Below, piece by piece: positions 14,881 through 23,150 of a DNA stretch of 35,680 nucleotides. The notes under the pieces are model-generated. The model worked only from the letters and a program-made list of their open reading frames with translations, ran no database searches and had not been told where the DNA came from. Within the stretch, counting starts at the first letter, position 1. Every line of letters begins with the position of its first letter. The position numbers were made by a program, and so were the translations under genes. Origin of the DNA: Chloroflexi bacterium GWB2_54_36 (GTDB taxonomy: Bacteria; Chloroflexota; Anaerolineae; Anaerolineales; Anaerolineaceae); the NCBI GenBank assembly GCA_001796355.1, contig MGMG01000009.1, positions 1 through 35,680 on the forward strand, written 5' to 3'.

Positions 14881-16008
14881 TTAATTGCCAAACTTACCAT
14901 TCAACGCATCCAGCAGTTGGTTGGCTTCTTCGGCTGTGATCTTTTTCTCGCTCAGCATAGTCAACACGATCATTCGCTCCTCATCGCTGACTTTTGATCG
15001 CGGCTCTGGCGGCGTACTGGCTGCAGCTCCGCTACCGGCCTTCGGCCAAAAGTCTTCCAGATTCGGCAGGTCGAAGCGGTCCAATTTCCGCATGGCGTTT
15101 TCCATTTTGGCTTCAGCGCGGCGGCCGGCAGCGTTAGCTCTGGCCTCAGCTGCCCGAAGCTTCGCCTGAACCCGCCGCTCGATGCGGTCATTGATCAGGC
15201 TGGAAGTCCAGTCATGGGAGGGTTCTTCCGCCGGAACGAAATCCTCAGCTACCAGGTCTTCCTCCCAGCCTGAGGTAAGGATGTACACATTTCCACCAGC
15301 ATGCAGCCGGACCAGCGGCCCGCCAGCGCCTACCGCTGTCCGGTGACGACCGGTGGCATAACGCTGCGGTTCATTCCCGGTTTGCAGCACCACTTTTTCA
15401 CCGCCGCTGTGGGCTTCCAAATTGAAATTGGCATCGACCGGAACCCATAGTTTGATATTGCCGCCTGCCAGGGCTTCCAGCTCATTCGGTGAGGTAGGAA
15501 GCTTGGCTTTGATGTTGCCGCCAGCATGCACTTTTTCCACCAGCAGGACATCAAGAAGCTTTATATTGCCGCCAACGTTCGAGACGGAGAGCGGTCCAAC
15601 CGCTGAACTGCCCTTGAGGTTGCCGCCAATGTTGCTGATACGCAGGCCGCCAGTGGCCCCGGTAAATTTACAGTGACCGGAGACATTGCCGCAGATAACC
15701 GGTCCGGTGGTTTGCAAATTAAGGTGCCCGCCGACCGATTGGATGTTGATTTCACCCAGAACCGAGGCGATGGTTAATGAACCTTCTACCAGGGTGATCT
15801 GCAGCCGAGATTGGGTAGGAACTTTCAGGACCAGATCCCCTTCAGCATACAGCCGCAGCTTATCCTCCTGAACCTCCGCAGTCAGAATGTCTTCCGATCG
15901 CACCTGAGCTTCCACGGTATCCTGGTACCACCCGCTGACCATTAAATTTGCATCCGCGGCGACCTCCAGTATCGGCGTCGATCCAGTTGGGAACGTTTTG
16001 ACTGCCAT
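14881..16008 (-). CDS. DUF4097/YvlB-like beta-repeat protein with SHOCT-like C terminus
   Basis: A 375-residue protein with no signal peptide or membrane helix. Residues about 10-245 are a run of short beta strands separated by Gly-rich turns; the motif GGN(I/L/V) recurs at 128, 147, 163, 182 and 238, as in the DUF4097 'putative adhesin' beta-solenoid fold. Residues 270-312 form a charged Ala/Arg/Glu coiled coil. Residues 342-369 (DEERMIVLTMLSEKKITAEE, then NQLLDAL) are a SHOCT-like helical hairpin. Despite the family name, nothing suggests secretion. It resembles YvlB-type proteins of cell-envelope-stress operons. GGAGG lies six bases before the ATG, and a TTGACA promoter precedes it. First gene of its operon. 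Confidence 0.8.
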   Translation of the reverse strand: MAVKTFPTGSTPILEVAADANLMVSGWYQDTVEAQVRSEDILTAEVQEDKLRLYAEGDLVLKVPTQSRLQITLVEGSLTIASVLGEINIQSVGGHLNLQTTGPVICGNVSGHCKFTGATGGLRISNIGGNLKGSSAVGPLSVSNVGGNIKLLDVLLVEKVHAGGNIKAKLPTSPNELEALAGGNIKLWVPVDANFNLEAHSGGEKVVLQTGNEPQRYATGRHRTAVGAGGPLVRLHAGGNVYILTSGWEEDLVAEDFVPAEEPSHDWTSSLINDRIERRVQAKLRAAEARANAAGRRAEAKMENAMRKLDRFDLPNLEDFWPKAGSGAAASTPPEPRSKVSDEERMIVLTMLSEKKITAEEANQLLDALNGKFGN

Positions 16009-16050
16009 AGCGTACCTCCATACCTGTATTTCTCTTTTTTGCTATCTCCA

Positions 16051-16078
16051 AGTTTAACTTTTTTCTGGAGTTTGTCAA
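16051..16078 (-). promoter_or_regulatory. Promoter of the DUF4097/SHOCT operon
   Basis: On the minus strand a perfect TTGACA (+ 16073-16078), a 16-base spacer and TAAACT (+ 16051-16056, 4/6) lie 43 bases before the start codon, next to an AT-rich tract (16081-16140) that could act as an UP element. Confidence 0.7.
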
Positions 16079-16140
16079 GATCATGTTGAATAAATATTAA
16101 TAATAATTCAGTTTTATTTAAAATTATATAAATTTATTTG

Positions 16141-16155
16141 AAGTTACTGTAACTT
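16141..16155. promoter_or_regulatory. Perfect palindrome, candidate operator
   Basis: AAGTTACTGTAACTT is a perfect 7-1-7 inverted repeat between the two divergent promoters (-35 boxes at 16078 and 16176). Its size and place suit a dimeric repressor or activator, but no regulator gene is adjacent. Confidence 0.5.
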
Positions 16156-16175
16156 ATCTCATCTGAAATGAGGAA

Positions 16176-16205
16176 TTCAATCCGGATGCCACGCCGGGGT
16201 ATAAT
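16176..16205 (+). promoter_or_regulatory. Promoter of the lipoprotein gene
   Basis: TTCAAT (16176-16181), an 18-base spacer and a perfect TATAAT (16200-16205) lie about 70 bases before the lipoprotein start. Confidence 0.55.
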
Positions 16206-16272
16206 GATAGAACCATCTTTTGAACTAGGTGGACTCAGAAAGAGATCTCCGCCAACCATAAAGGCAGTCGAT

Positions 16273-16737
16273 ATGAAAGCTTACTTTCCCCGCATAAAAA
16301 TACTCGCCAGTACTGTTATTTTCCTACTGGCGGTAGGATGTTCCCTGGTGCGCGCCCCGTTGATCGAACCGCGCGTCCTGGAAGAATCAGAGCAGCAAAC
16401 AGTGCTCGACTATGCTGCACCTGCCAGCGAAAATGTGCTGGCCGGTTTGATCGCCCGCGATTACAGCCAGTTCTCGCGCGATTTTTCCGACTCGTTGAAG
16501 GAAGGCATGGATGAAACGGCCTTCAAAGACCTGTTGAACATGCTGGACAGCAAACTGGGAGCCTACCAATCCAACGACCTGGTGACAGTCCTGCAAGATG
16601 ATAATTATTCTACTGTGGTGTACCGCCTGACTTATGAGAAAGACAACCAGGTCACCATGCGGGTGGTATTTGACAAAAGCGATCCGCATCTGATCTCGGG
16701 GTTATGGTTCGACTCGCCGGAATTACGCGGGCCCTAA
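16273..16737 (+). CDS. Small lipoprotein, DUF3887-like
   Basis: A 154-residue protein and the only plus-strand gene. A basic N terminus and hydrophobic helix end in the lipobox LAVGC, with C23 as the likely lipidated residue, so the mature protein is anchored on the outer face of the membrane. The mature part has a pattern like the DUF3887/NTF2-like domain: LAGLIARDYSQFSRDFSDSL, an amphipathic stretch, then beta strands (VLQDDNYSTVVYRLTY, QVTMRVVFDK). AAAGG precedes the ATG; an in-frame start 35 codons earlier lacks sense as a signal and would include the promoter. It converges with mazG, and their stop codons overlap (CTAA). Confidence 0.8.
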   Translation: MKAYFPRIKILASTVIFLLAVGCSLVRAPLIEPRVLEESEQQTVLDYAAPASENVLAGLIARDYSQFSRDFSDSLKEGMDETAFKDLLNMLDSKLGAYQSNDLVTVLQDDNYSTVVYRLTYEKDNQVTMRVVFDKSDPHLISGLWFDSPELRGP

Positions 16738-18203
16738 TCCTCAAGGGCTTTCGCCTCGTCCCACCAGACATCCATTTCAGCCAGAGTCATACTGGTCAGC
16801 TCCCGGTTGGCTTCGCGGGCGCGCTTTTCGATGTAGGCAAAGCGCCGGCGGAATTTTTGATTGGCAGCCCGCAACGCGCTCTCAGCATCCACTGCGTACC
16901 AGCGCACCAGGTTGACCACTGCGAACAGCAGGTCGCCTAACTCGCCTATGCGGGCAACATCAGTGTCCGCGCTGCGCACCTCTTCCAACTCCTCGAACAC
17001 CTTGGCGAACACCGGCGAAATTTCCGGCCAGTCAAAACCGACCCTGGCTGCCCGGTCTTGAATCTCCTGGGATTGCGACAGGGCTGGCAAAATGATCGGA
17101 ACCCCATCCAGCATTCCTTTGGTGTCCCCCACTCCATTTTCTTCCCGTTCCATTTCCTTTAACTTCTGCCAGTTTACCAGCACGCCATCCACGCCGGTAA
17201 TTTTCATTTCACCAAAGACATGCGGGTGGCGGCGCACAATTTTCTGATTGATTCCCTGCAGGATTTCAGCCATGCTGAACTCGCCCTCTTCGACGCCAAT
17301 TTGGGCATGCAGCACAATTTGCAGCATCAGATCGCCCAGCTCTTCGCGGAGGCCAGCCGGGTCTTTGGCATCCAGCGCTTCAAGGGCTTCATAGGTCTCC
17401 TCCAGCAGGTATTTGCGGAGCGTGGCGTGGGTTTGCTCCATATCCCAGGGGCAGCCGTCAGGGGCGCGCAGCCTTGCCACGACCTCCTGGAAAGCCTCCA
17501 GTGAGGTATCGGCTGCCAGCGGCGGTACGTAGAGTGCGGTCAGCAAACCAATGTGCGGGCTGCGGTCAATTTCGAACAGCTTGCAGTCCTCCACCACCTG
17601 TTCGGTAGTGCCGGCGGCATGAACCAGGCGAACGGGATGCTCATCCGGATATACCGCGTTGAGTACCAGCTTAACCGCTGAAGCGCTGAATGTGTCGTAA
17701 ATCTGGGTGATGAGCGCCGGTGAATCCGGCGGGAAGTTGGGATGATGCAGCGCCCCCAGTTCGAATGCATCCATCAACGCTGTGCGCGGGAAGGGGTCGA
17801 TACCCAGCGCGGAAAAGACAGGTTCAAGGAAGCTTAACCCTTCGATGACCCGCACCGGAAGACCCTCCTCACGCGCGCGCCGGGCAATTTCCGGGCCGGT
17901 GGCTTCAGCTACGAAAGGATGACCGGGCACAGCATACGTAACCCCCTGCGGGCGACGCCCAAGCTCAAGCACGCGCTCCACTATCTGAGCATAGACCTCT
18001 TCGAACTTGTCCGCTTTTTCGTAATACTCATCGAAAGCATGCACCTTTAACTGCGGCGGGAAACCGGCTACCACCGGGTGCTGAGCGGTGCGCAGGTAAA
18101 TTTCAGGGGCCTGCTGCAGCCAATCCCATGCCTGGCGGGTTAGCTGAGCCGGGTCGCCGGGGCCAAGGCCAAGTATTGTGATTCCGGGGGTTGATTCACT
18201 CAT
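16734..18203 (-). CDS. mazG: YabN-type MazG: methylase-like domain plus NTP pyrophosphohydrolase
   Basis: A 489-residue two-part protein. Residues 1-225 have a tetrapyrrole-methylase-type SAM fold (GLGPGDP at 12-18, AVPGHPFVAEATG near 91). Residues about 235-489 form MazG, which hydrolyses nucleoside triphosphates to monophosphates and pyrophosphate and may clear damaged nucleotides. The MazG motif CPWD (251-254) and the metal-binding EExxE...ExxD set (E268, E269, E272, E288, D291) are visible, with a second, partly degenerate MazG repeat near 410-450. The fusion is like Bacillus YabN; the methylase substrate is unknown. GAGG lies eight bases before the ATG. It follows rpsI across a 106-base gap with strong hairpins. 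Confidence 0.93.
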   Translation of the reverse strand: MSESTPGITILGLGPGDPAQLTRQAWDWLQQAPEIYLRTAQHPVVAGFPPQLKVHAFDEYYEKADKFEEVYAQIVERVLELGRRPQGVTYAVPGHPFVAEATGPEIARRAREEGLPVRVIEGLSFLEPVFSALGIDPFPRTALMDAFELGALHHPNFPPDSPALITQIYDTFSASAVKLVLNAVYPDEHPVRLVHAAGTTEQVVEDCKLFEIDRSPHIGLLTALYVPPLAADTSLEAFQEVVARLRAPDGCPWDMEQTHATLRKYLLEETYEALEALDAKDPAGLREELGDLMLQIVLHAQIGVEEGEFSMAEILQGINQKIVRRHPHVFGEMKITGVDGVLVNWQKLKEMEREENGVGDTKGMLDGVPIILPALSQSQEIQDRAARVGFDWPEISPVFAKVFEELEEVRSADTDVARIGELGDLLFAVVNLVRWYAVDAESALRAANQKFRRRFAYIEKRAREANRELTSMTLAEMDVWWDEAKALED

Positions 18204-18230
18204 ACGGTTATCCTCGTCCAGTTAACGCAC

Positions 18231-18298
18231 GAGGCATGCGCAGACAATTCGCTGCCTGCGCATGCCCCAGCATTTACCCGTTTCTGTTTGAGCAGAAA
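18231..18298 (-). other. Strong hairpins between rpsI and mazG
   Basis: In the minus-strand transcript TTTCTG/CAGAAA (+ 18281-18298, 6 bases) is followed by a 13-base stem with one G-U pair and a 12-base loop (+ 18231-18268; core GGCATGCGCAG / CTGCGCATGCC). No T-tract follows, so this may be a U-less terminator, an RNase site or a protein-binding site at the end of the ribosomal operon. Confidence 0.55.
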
Positions 18299-18309
18299 AT
18301 TGGGTCGGT

Positions 18310-18705
18310 TTAACGTTTGGTGTAGGTCGGTGCCTTGCGGGCGCGCTTGAGACCAGGCTTCTTGCGTTCCTTGATCCGTGGATCGCGGGTGAGCAGGCCA
18401 CCTTTGCGCAAGGCGGGAACGAAGTCAGCGTTCATTTTGACCAAAGCGCGGGCCAAACCCAGTTTGACCGCATCCGTCTGGCCGGTGACGCCGCCGCCAT
18501 TGACCAATACGGTCACGTCGAAGGTGGCGCCATCCTGTGCGGTGGCTTCAAAAGGTTTGAGAATAGCTTCGCGGTCGCCCAGGCGGGGGAAATATTCTTC
18601 CACCAGCTTCTGGTTGACGATGAACTTGCCCGAACCGCTCATGAGGCGAACGCGGGCGGTGGCTTCTTTCCGGCGTCCAATTCCTTCAAAATACTGAACA
18701 GACAT
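18310..18705 (-). CDS. rpsI: 30S ribosomal protein S9
   Basis: A 131-residue small-subunit protein whose basic C-terminal tail reaches the P-site tRNA. YFEGIGRRKEATARVRL at the start, the VNGGGVTGQTDAVKLGLARAL core and the end KKPGLKRARKAPTYTKR match the family. It follows rplM by 15 bases, the usual L13-S9 pair, and is the last gene of the ribosomal cluster. Confidence 0.97.
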   Translation of the reverse strand: MSVQYFEGIGRRKEATARVRLMSGSGKFIVNQKLVEEYFPRLGDREAILKPFEATAQDGATFDVTVLVNGGGVTGQTDAVKLGLARALVKMNADFVPALRKGGLLTRDPRIKERKKPGLKRARKAPTYTKR

Positions 18706-18720
18706 TTGTTTCCTTGCTCC

Positions 18721-19158
18721 TTATTTGGCAACCGGTTCCGGGGTTTGCGCTTCATGGGGGTGCTCGGCACCACCATAGACTTTCAAGCGCTTGATCAGCT
18801 TGCGGCCCAGTTTGTTGTGGGGCAACATACCCCATACCGCTGCACGAATGACCCGGTCTGGGTGTGTTTGAATTTGCTCGCGCAAACCGACTGTTTTCAG
18901 ACCGCCGGGGTAGCCGGAATGCCGGTAGTAGTTCTTGGTGTCCAGGCGTTTTTCGCTCAGACCCAGTTTCCCGGCGTTCACCACAACCACAAAATCACCC
19001 ACAGCAACGCCGGGGGTGAATGTGGGTTTGTGCTTTCCCAGCAGGTAAGCGGCAATTTGCGTGGCAAGACGGCCCAGATTCTGGTCTGCAGCATCTACCA
19101 GGATCCACTTTGTTTCTGGTTTTCCTTTAATGACGTACGTCTTATCCACAGTCTTCAT
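18721..19158 (-). CDS. rplM: 50S ribosomal protein L13
   Basis: A 145-residue early-assembly large-subunit protein. [39 protein letters not shown] and [22 protein letters not shown] are the conserved blocks. The ATG at 19158 is chosen; a TTG four codons upstream is possible. It overlaps truA by 17 bases, so it is translationally coupled. The short C-terminal tail ([13 protein letters not shown]) is slightly longer than usual. Confidence 0.96.
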   Translation of the reverse strand: MKTVDKTYVIKGKPETKWILVDAADQNLGRLATQIAAYLLGKHKPTFTPGVAVGDFVVVVNAGKLGLSEKRLDTKNYYRHSGYPGGLKTVGLREQIQTHPDRVIRAAVWGMLPHNKLGRKLIKRLKVYGGAEHPHEAQTPEPVAK

Positions 19159-19942
19159 CTCCACTTGCAATTAGGGTTTGGTTTGACCCTTCAGTTATTA
19201 GCCGATCTTCAGAAAAAAACACATGTTCCAGAACCAGTCCGTTTGGTTTTGCAAGCCCTGGTGTCAGGGGGCTGGGAGACTGGAGGGCGGAGGCAAACGC
19301 TTCGATTGAGAGGCGCTGCTGCCCTACCAGAACTTGCAAAAACACCAGACGCCGCACCATGCGATACAGAAATGCGTTGGCGATCACGGTAAATGACCAG
19401 CCATCTTTTTCCTGTTCCCATTCAGCACTGTGAACCGTGCGAATTGTGGTGCCTCCCGGTCTGAGGGGCGAACCGAATGCCGCAAAATCGTGCGTTCCGG
19501 GCAGGTAGCCAGCTACCTGAATGAGCAGGTTGCTGTCCACTTGCGGCCAGACACGCCAGGCATAACGTTCGCGCAGTGGGTCGCGGTTGGGCTGGCAGAA
19601 CAAGTGATACTGGTAGCGGCGGGCAACCGCATGGTAACGTGGATGAAAGTCCGCATCTACTAATTTCACTTCGCGAGCCGCCAGATCCGCCGGGAGGTGA
19701 GCGTTGAGCGCCCCTCGCAGCGCTTCCGGAGAGTGCGCCCACTCCAGGTCGAAGGCAATAACCTGACCTGAGGCGTGCACACCGCTGTCGGTGCGACCCG
19801 CATAGAAGATGGCGTTTCCCTGCCAGTCAAGGCGGTGCAACGCAGCTTCTATTTCTGCCTGAACCGTTCGGCTGCTTCCTTGCCGTTGAAAGCCCTGGAA
19901 GTTTGTGCCGTCGTAGGCTATGATAACCTGGTAATGTGCCAT
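19142..19942 (-). CDS. truA: tRNA pseudouridine(38-40) synthase TruA
   Basis: A 266-residue enzyme that isomerises uridines 38-40 in the tRNA anticodon arm. The catalytic aspartate is D52 in the motif [14 protein letters not shown], with the N-terminal [12 protein letters not shown] strand and [10 protein letters not shown] near the end. It lies between rplQ and rplM, a common place in this cluster, and has the normal length. Confidence 0.96.
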   Translation of the reverse strand: MAHYQVIIAYDGTNFQGFQRQGSSRTVQAEIEAALHRLDWQGNAIFYAGRTDSGVHASGQVIAFDLEWAHSPEALRGALNAHLPADLAAREVKLVDADFHPRYHAVARRYQYHLFCQPNRDPLRERYAWRVWPQVDSNLLIQVAGYLPGTHDFAAFGSPLRPGGTTIRTVHSAEWEQEKDGWSFTVIANAFLYRMVRRLVFLQVLVGQQRLSIEAFASALQSPSPLTPGLAKPNGLVLEHVFFSEDRLITEGSNQTLIASGDEDCG

Positions 19943-19972
19943 CCCATTCCGGTAACCTTACCCGGAAGGTTC

Positions 19973-20350
19973 TTAATCTTCGACCAACTCGATCTGGACC
20001 ATTTCGGCGGAGTCACCCAGCCGGGGGCCCAGTTTATAAACGCGCGTATAACCACCGGGGCGGTTCGCGAAACGCGGTGCGATATCATCAAACAGTTTTT
20101 TGACTATGTCGGCATTACCCAGGCGGGAAGCGATCAAACGGCGGGCGTTAACTTTGTCGATATCGCTGCCGTTGGCGCTATTGCGGGCAATGGTGATCAT
20201 CTTTTCGGCTTCGCCGCGGATGGCCATTGCTTTGGCTCGGGTGGTTTGCATGCGTTCATGAGTAAAAAGCTGATTGATCAAAGTCCGGCGCAACCCAATG
20301 CGCTGGTCTTTCGACCGACTCAGTCTGTAGCCAGCTATCTTGTGACGCAT
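19973..20350 (-). CDS. rplQ: 50S ribosomal protein L17
   Basis: A 125-residue large-subunit protein near the exit tunnel. MRHKIAGYRLSRSKDQR at the start, the LINQLFTHERMQTTRAKA motif and GGYTRVYKLGPRLGDSAEM near the end are diagnostic. It lies 6 bases after rpoA in the usual alpha-operon order. Confidence 0.97.
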   Translation of the reverse strand: MRHKIAGYRLSRSKDQRIGLRRTLINQLFTHERMQTTRAKAMAIRGEAEKMITIARNSANGSDIDKVNARRLIASRLGNADIVKKLFDDIAPRFANRPGGYTRVYKLGPRLGDSAEMVQIELVED

Positions 20351-20356
20351 AAATCC

Positions 20357-21304
20357 TTACTCCGTCTCGTTTTCGGTTAGCAGGAAACCTTTTTCCTGCA
20401 TTTTTTGGCGCAACTCGTCCAGGCTCTTCTCACCGAAGTTGCGAATTGACATCACTGCCTCATCGCCCTTCTCGAGCAGTTCGAGAACATCGCCAACCGT
20501 CGTAATGCCGGTGCGCTTCAATGAATTGAAGACGCGCACGGACAGATCCAGGTTTTCGATGGGCGTCTCCGCGGCTTCGCTTGTCAGCCGGCTGCCGGTG
20601 ATTTCTTTTTCCGCAGCCAGAAGCAAGGTTTCTTCGCTGATGCCCGACACCATCCGCAAGTGATCGATCAACACCTTGGAGGCTGTTCCTAACGCCTTTT
20701 CAGGGGCGATGGTTCCATCCGTCCAAATCTCCAGCACCAATTTTTCGAAATTGGTGTTTTGACCAACGCGTGCAGCAGCAACGTTGAAGTTGACACGCGT
20801 CACCGGGCTGTAGATGGCGTCCACGGGCAGCTCGCCGATTGGCAAACGTCCACTGCGGTCTGCGGCCGGGGAATACCCCCGCCCGCGTTCCACGGTCATG
20901 TCCAGCTCGAAGCGGGTGCGGCTGTCATCCACGGTAAACAGGTACAGGTCGGGGTTGACAATTTCAACCTCAGCCGGAACTTGAATATCCGCAGCGGTGA
21001 CCGTACCCTCTCCGCGCACGTCAAGGTGCAGATGGGAGGATTCCACATCGTGGAGCACTAACCGCAACTGCTTGATTTGCAGCTGGACCTGGATTACATC
21101 TTCCCGAACTCCGGGAATTTCACTGAACTCATGCAGCACATCCGTGATACGCACGGAGGTGATAGCAACGCCGTCCAGCGATGAAAGTAAAACCCGACGA
21201 AGTGCATTACCGAGGGTGTCGCCAAAGCCCCGTTCAAGCGGGCTGATGACGAACTTCCCGTAATTTCGAGCCTCGCCGTCTCGCTCAACTTTCGGCTTGA
21301 CCAT
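20357..21304 (-). CDS. rpoA: RNA polymerase subunit alpha
   Basis: A 315-residue subunit that nucleates RNA polymerase assembly. The N-terminal dimerisation domain has NYGKFVISPLERGFGDTLGN and ALRRVLLSSLDGVAITSV; the C-terminal domain (about 250-305) has the helix-hairpin-helix set LKRTGITTVGDVLELLEKG and IRNFGEKSLDELRQKM that binds UP elements and activators. The ATG at 21304 is chosen with GAG four bases upstream. A TTG six codons earlier (21322) has a better placed AAGGGG and could be the real start; the core is unaffected. Confidence 0.96.
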   Translation of the reverse strand: MVKPKVERDGEARNYGKFVISPLERGFGDTLGNALRRVLLSSLDGVAITSVRITDVLHEFSEIPGVREDVIQVQLQIKQLRLVLHDVESSHLHLDVRGEGTVTAADIQVPAEVEIVNPDLYLFTVDDSRTRFELDMTVERGRGYSPAADRSGRLPIGELPVDAIYSPVTRVNFNVAAARVGQNTNFEKLVLEIWTDGTIAPEKALGTASKVLIDHLRMVSGISEETLLLAAEKEITGSRLTSEAAETPIENLDLSVRVFNSLKRTGITTVGDVLELLEKGDEAVMSIRNFGEKSLDELRQKMQEKGFLLTENETE

Positions 21305-21373
21305 ACTACTCAAGGCACACAAGTTACACCCCTTTCCGATGCACGTAGATCAAACATTTGCACTCCGACAGGA

Positions 21374-22018
21374 TTACCGAGAGTAATACTCAACGATCAA
21401 TTGTTCGTTAAGGTTACCGTCGATCTCAGCGCGTTCGGGCAGGCGTAAAAGCTTGCCACTCAGTTGCTTTAGATCGCGGTCGAGCCAGCTTGCGCAAGCG
21501 CGTTTTTCGGCATAGTCCGACAATTCTTTGAAAAATGGCTTGGTGCGGGAGCTTTCGCGAACCTCGACCAAATCATTGGGCTGCACCAGCATGGACGGAA
21601 TGTTCGTGCGGCGGCCGTTGACGGTAAAATGACCATGAGAAACCAGCTGGCGGGCTTCAGCCCGATTGACTGCATAACCCATGCGATAGACCACATTATC
21701 CAGACGCTGTTCGAGCGTTTGCAGCAAGTTGAGGCCAGTCAGGCCGCGTTTGCTTTGGGCAACGCCGAAATAGCGGCGGAACTGCGCTTCCAGGACGCCG
21801 TAAGTGCGGCGTGCCTGCTGTTTGGCGCGCAATTGGCGGGCATAGTCAGAGGCGCGGTCTGAACCGCCGCGGCCTGCACCAGCCCGTCCGTGCTCGCCAG
21901 GAGCAAAAGCGCGGCGCTCGAAAGCGCACTTCGGGGTGAAACAGCGCTCGCCCTTCAAAAACATTTTGAAACCTTCGCGCCGGCATAACCTGCAAACCGG
22001 ACCAATATATCTAGCCAT
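21374..22018 (-). CDS. rpsD: 30S ribosomal protein S4, zinc-type
   Basis: A 214-residue primary 16S rRNA-binding protein. The N terminus carries a zinc set, C9, C12, C26 and C31. The S4 RNA-binding domain (LDNVVYRMGYAVNRAEARQL, then SHGHFTVNGRR) is in the middle. In many bacteria S4 represses its own alpha operon. It sits between rpsK and rpoA. Confidence 0.97.
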   Translation of the reverse strand: MARYIGPVCRLCRREGFKMFLKGERCFTPKCAFERRAFAPGEHGRAGAGRGGSDRASDYARQLRAKQQARRTYGVLEAQFRRYFGVAQSKRGLTGLNLLQTLEQRLDNVVYRMGYAVNRAEARQLVSHGHFTVNGRRTNIPSMLVQPNDLVEVRESSRTKPFFKELSDYAEKRACASWLDRDLKQLSGKLLRLPERAEIDGNLNEQLIVEYYSR

Positions 22019-22039
22019 ACCTTCCCTCTCTTGAAAAAA

Positions 22040-22444
22040 TTAGACGCGGCGTTTCTTCGGAGGCCGGCAGCCGTTGTGCGCAACCGGGGTGATATCCGAA
22101 ATAGAGCGTACTTTAATACCCATCCCCTGGATCGCCCGAATCGCAGATTCGCGGCCGGGGCCGGGGCCCTTGACAATCATATCGACTTCCTGCAGGCCCA
22201 TCGCCTGAGCGGCTTTGAGGGCCTGCTCGGCAGCCAGGCGTGCGGCGAACGGAGTGCTCTTGCGAGACCCCTTAAAGCCGGCCGAACCCGAGCTTGCCCA
22301 GCAAACGGCATTACCTTGCTGATCGGTCACGGTGATGATGGTATTGTTAAAGGATGCGTAAATGTGCACCTGTCCGGAGGACAAAGTGCGCTTTACTTTA
22401 CGCGGCGCGCTCGTGCGGCGCGCTGATCGAACATTCTGTGCCAT
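22040..22444 (-). CDS. rpsK: 30S ribosomal protein S11
   Basis: A 134-residue platform protein near the E site. [40 protein letters not shown] and the C-terminal [20 protein letters not shown] are conserved. A 121-base spacer with a hairpin separates it from rpsM, unusual for a pair that is normally nearly joined. Confidence 0.97.
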   Translation of the reverse strand: MAQNVRSARRTSAPRKVKRTLSSGQVHIYASFNNTIITVTDQQGNAVCWASSGSAGFKGSRKSTPFAARLAAEQALKAAQAMGLQEVDMIVKGPGPGRESAIRAIQGMGIKVRSISDITPVAHNGCRPPKKRRV

Positions 22445-22515
22445 AATTCCTCGCTATCAACCTCAATTTACATCAGAGTACAGCGTAATCCATAGCCTGG
22501 GCTGCGCCAGCCAGT

Positions 22516-22550
22516 TGGCCGCTGGGGAGGGAAGGTCCCCAAACCAGCCA
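22516..22550 (-). other. Hairpin in the rpsM-rpsK spacer
   Basis: In the mRNA TGGGGA/TCCCCA (7-base loop) is extended through an internal loop by TGGC/GCCA. The stem is flanked by 9-base direct repeats CTGCGCCAG (22502-22510 and 22556-22564). No T-tract. A regulatory site, possibly for S4 or another r-protein, is conceivable. Confidence 0.4.
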
Positions 22551-22565
22551 GCGCTCTGCGCCAGA

Positions 22566-22955
22566 TTATTTCTTGGTAGCACCACGCCGGCGGCCGCGAC
22601 CTGCAACAGTCTTCTTGGGGCCTTTGCGCGTGCGTGAATTGGTGCGGGTACGTTGGCCGTGCACGGGCAGATTGCGGCGGTGGCGCAGGCCGCGGTAGCA
22701 GCCAATTTCAATCAAGCGCTTGATGTTCATCTGCACCTTGCGGCGCAGATCGCCTTCTACCTCGAAATTTTGACCAATGTATTCGCGAAGCAGATTGACA
22801 TCTGTTTCACTCAGGTCTTTCACCCGGATATCCGGATTGACCTTGGTTCCCGACAGGATCTTATGCGCCCGGGTTGGGCCGATCCCAAAAATATAGGTCA
22901 GAGCAGTTTCAATCCGCTTATTGCGCGGAAGGTCGACACCTTCAATTCTCGCCAT
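22566..22955 (-). CDS. rpsM: 30S ribosomal protein S13
   Basis: A 129-residue head protein that contacts tRNA and forms intersubunit bridges. [34 protein letters not shown] and [20 protein letters not shown] are signature blocks, ending in the basic tail [16 protein letters not shown]. It starts six bases after rpmJ, whose stop lies in its Shine-Dalgarno region (TAAGGA). Confidence 0.97.
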   Translation of the reverse strand: MARIEGVDLPRNKRIETALTYIFGIGPTRAHKILSGTKVNPDIRVKDLSETDVNLLREYIGQNFEVEGDLRRKVQMNIKRLIEIGCYRGLRHRRNLPVHGQRTRTNSRTRKGPKKTVAGRGRRRGATKK

Positions 22956-22961
22956 ATTTCC

Positions 22962-23075
22962 TTATCCCTGTCGCTGTTTGTGCTTTGGGTTTTCGCAAAT
23001 TACATACAAGATTCCGGCACGCTTGACGACTTTGCATTTCGCGCAGCGTTTGCGGATGGATGGTGAAACTTTCAT
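22962..23075 (-). CDS. rpmJ: 50S ribosomal protein L36, zinc-type
   Basis: A 37-residue protein beginning [15 protein letters not shown] and ending NPKHKQRQG. The zinc ligands are C11, C14, C27 and H32, the full C+ type. GAGGAGT lies seven to eight bases before the ATG. Small enough to be missed by automatic calling. It is the first gene after a promoter that overlaps the map stop. infA, which often precedes it, is absent. Confidence 0.97.
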   Translation of the reverse strand: MKVSPSIRKRCAKCKVVKRAGILYVICENPKHKQRQG

Positions 23076-23121
23076 GATCGGATACTCCTCACATAATTGC
23101 TACAGGACAGCCAAAGTCTCG

Positions 23122-23150
23122 ATTATACCCGAGGAAGTTGGATTCGTCCA
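23122..23150 (-). promoter_or_regulatory. Promoter for rpmJ-rpsM-rpsK-rpsD-rpoA-rplQ
   Basis: On the minus strand TGGACG (+ 23145-23150, 4/6), a 17-base spacer and a perfect TATAAT (+ 23122-23127). The -10 box overlaps the map stop codon; the leader to rpmJ would be about 40 bases. Confidence 0.7.

Noticed and set aside
18706..19392. Plus-strand open frame of 228 codons opposite rplM and truA
   Set aside because: Antisense to two well-supported genes, with no motif of its own.
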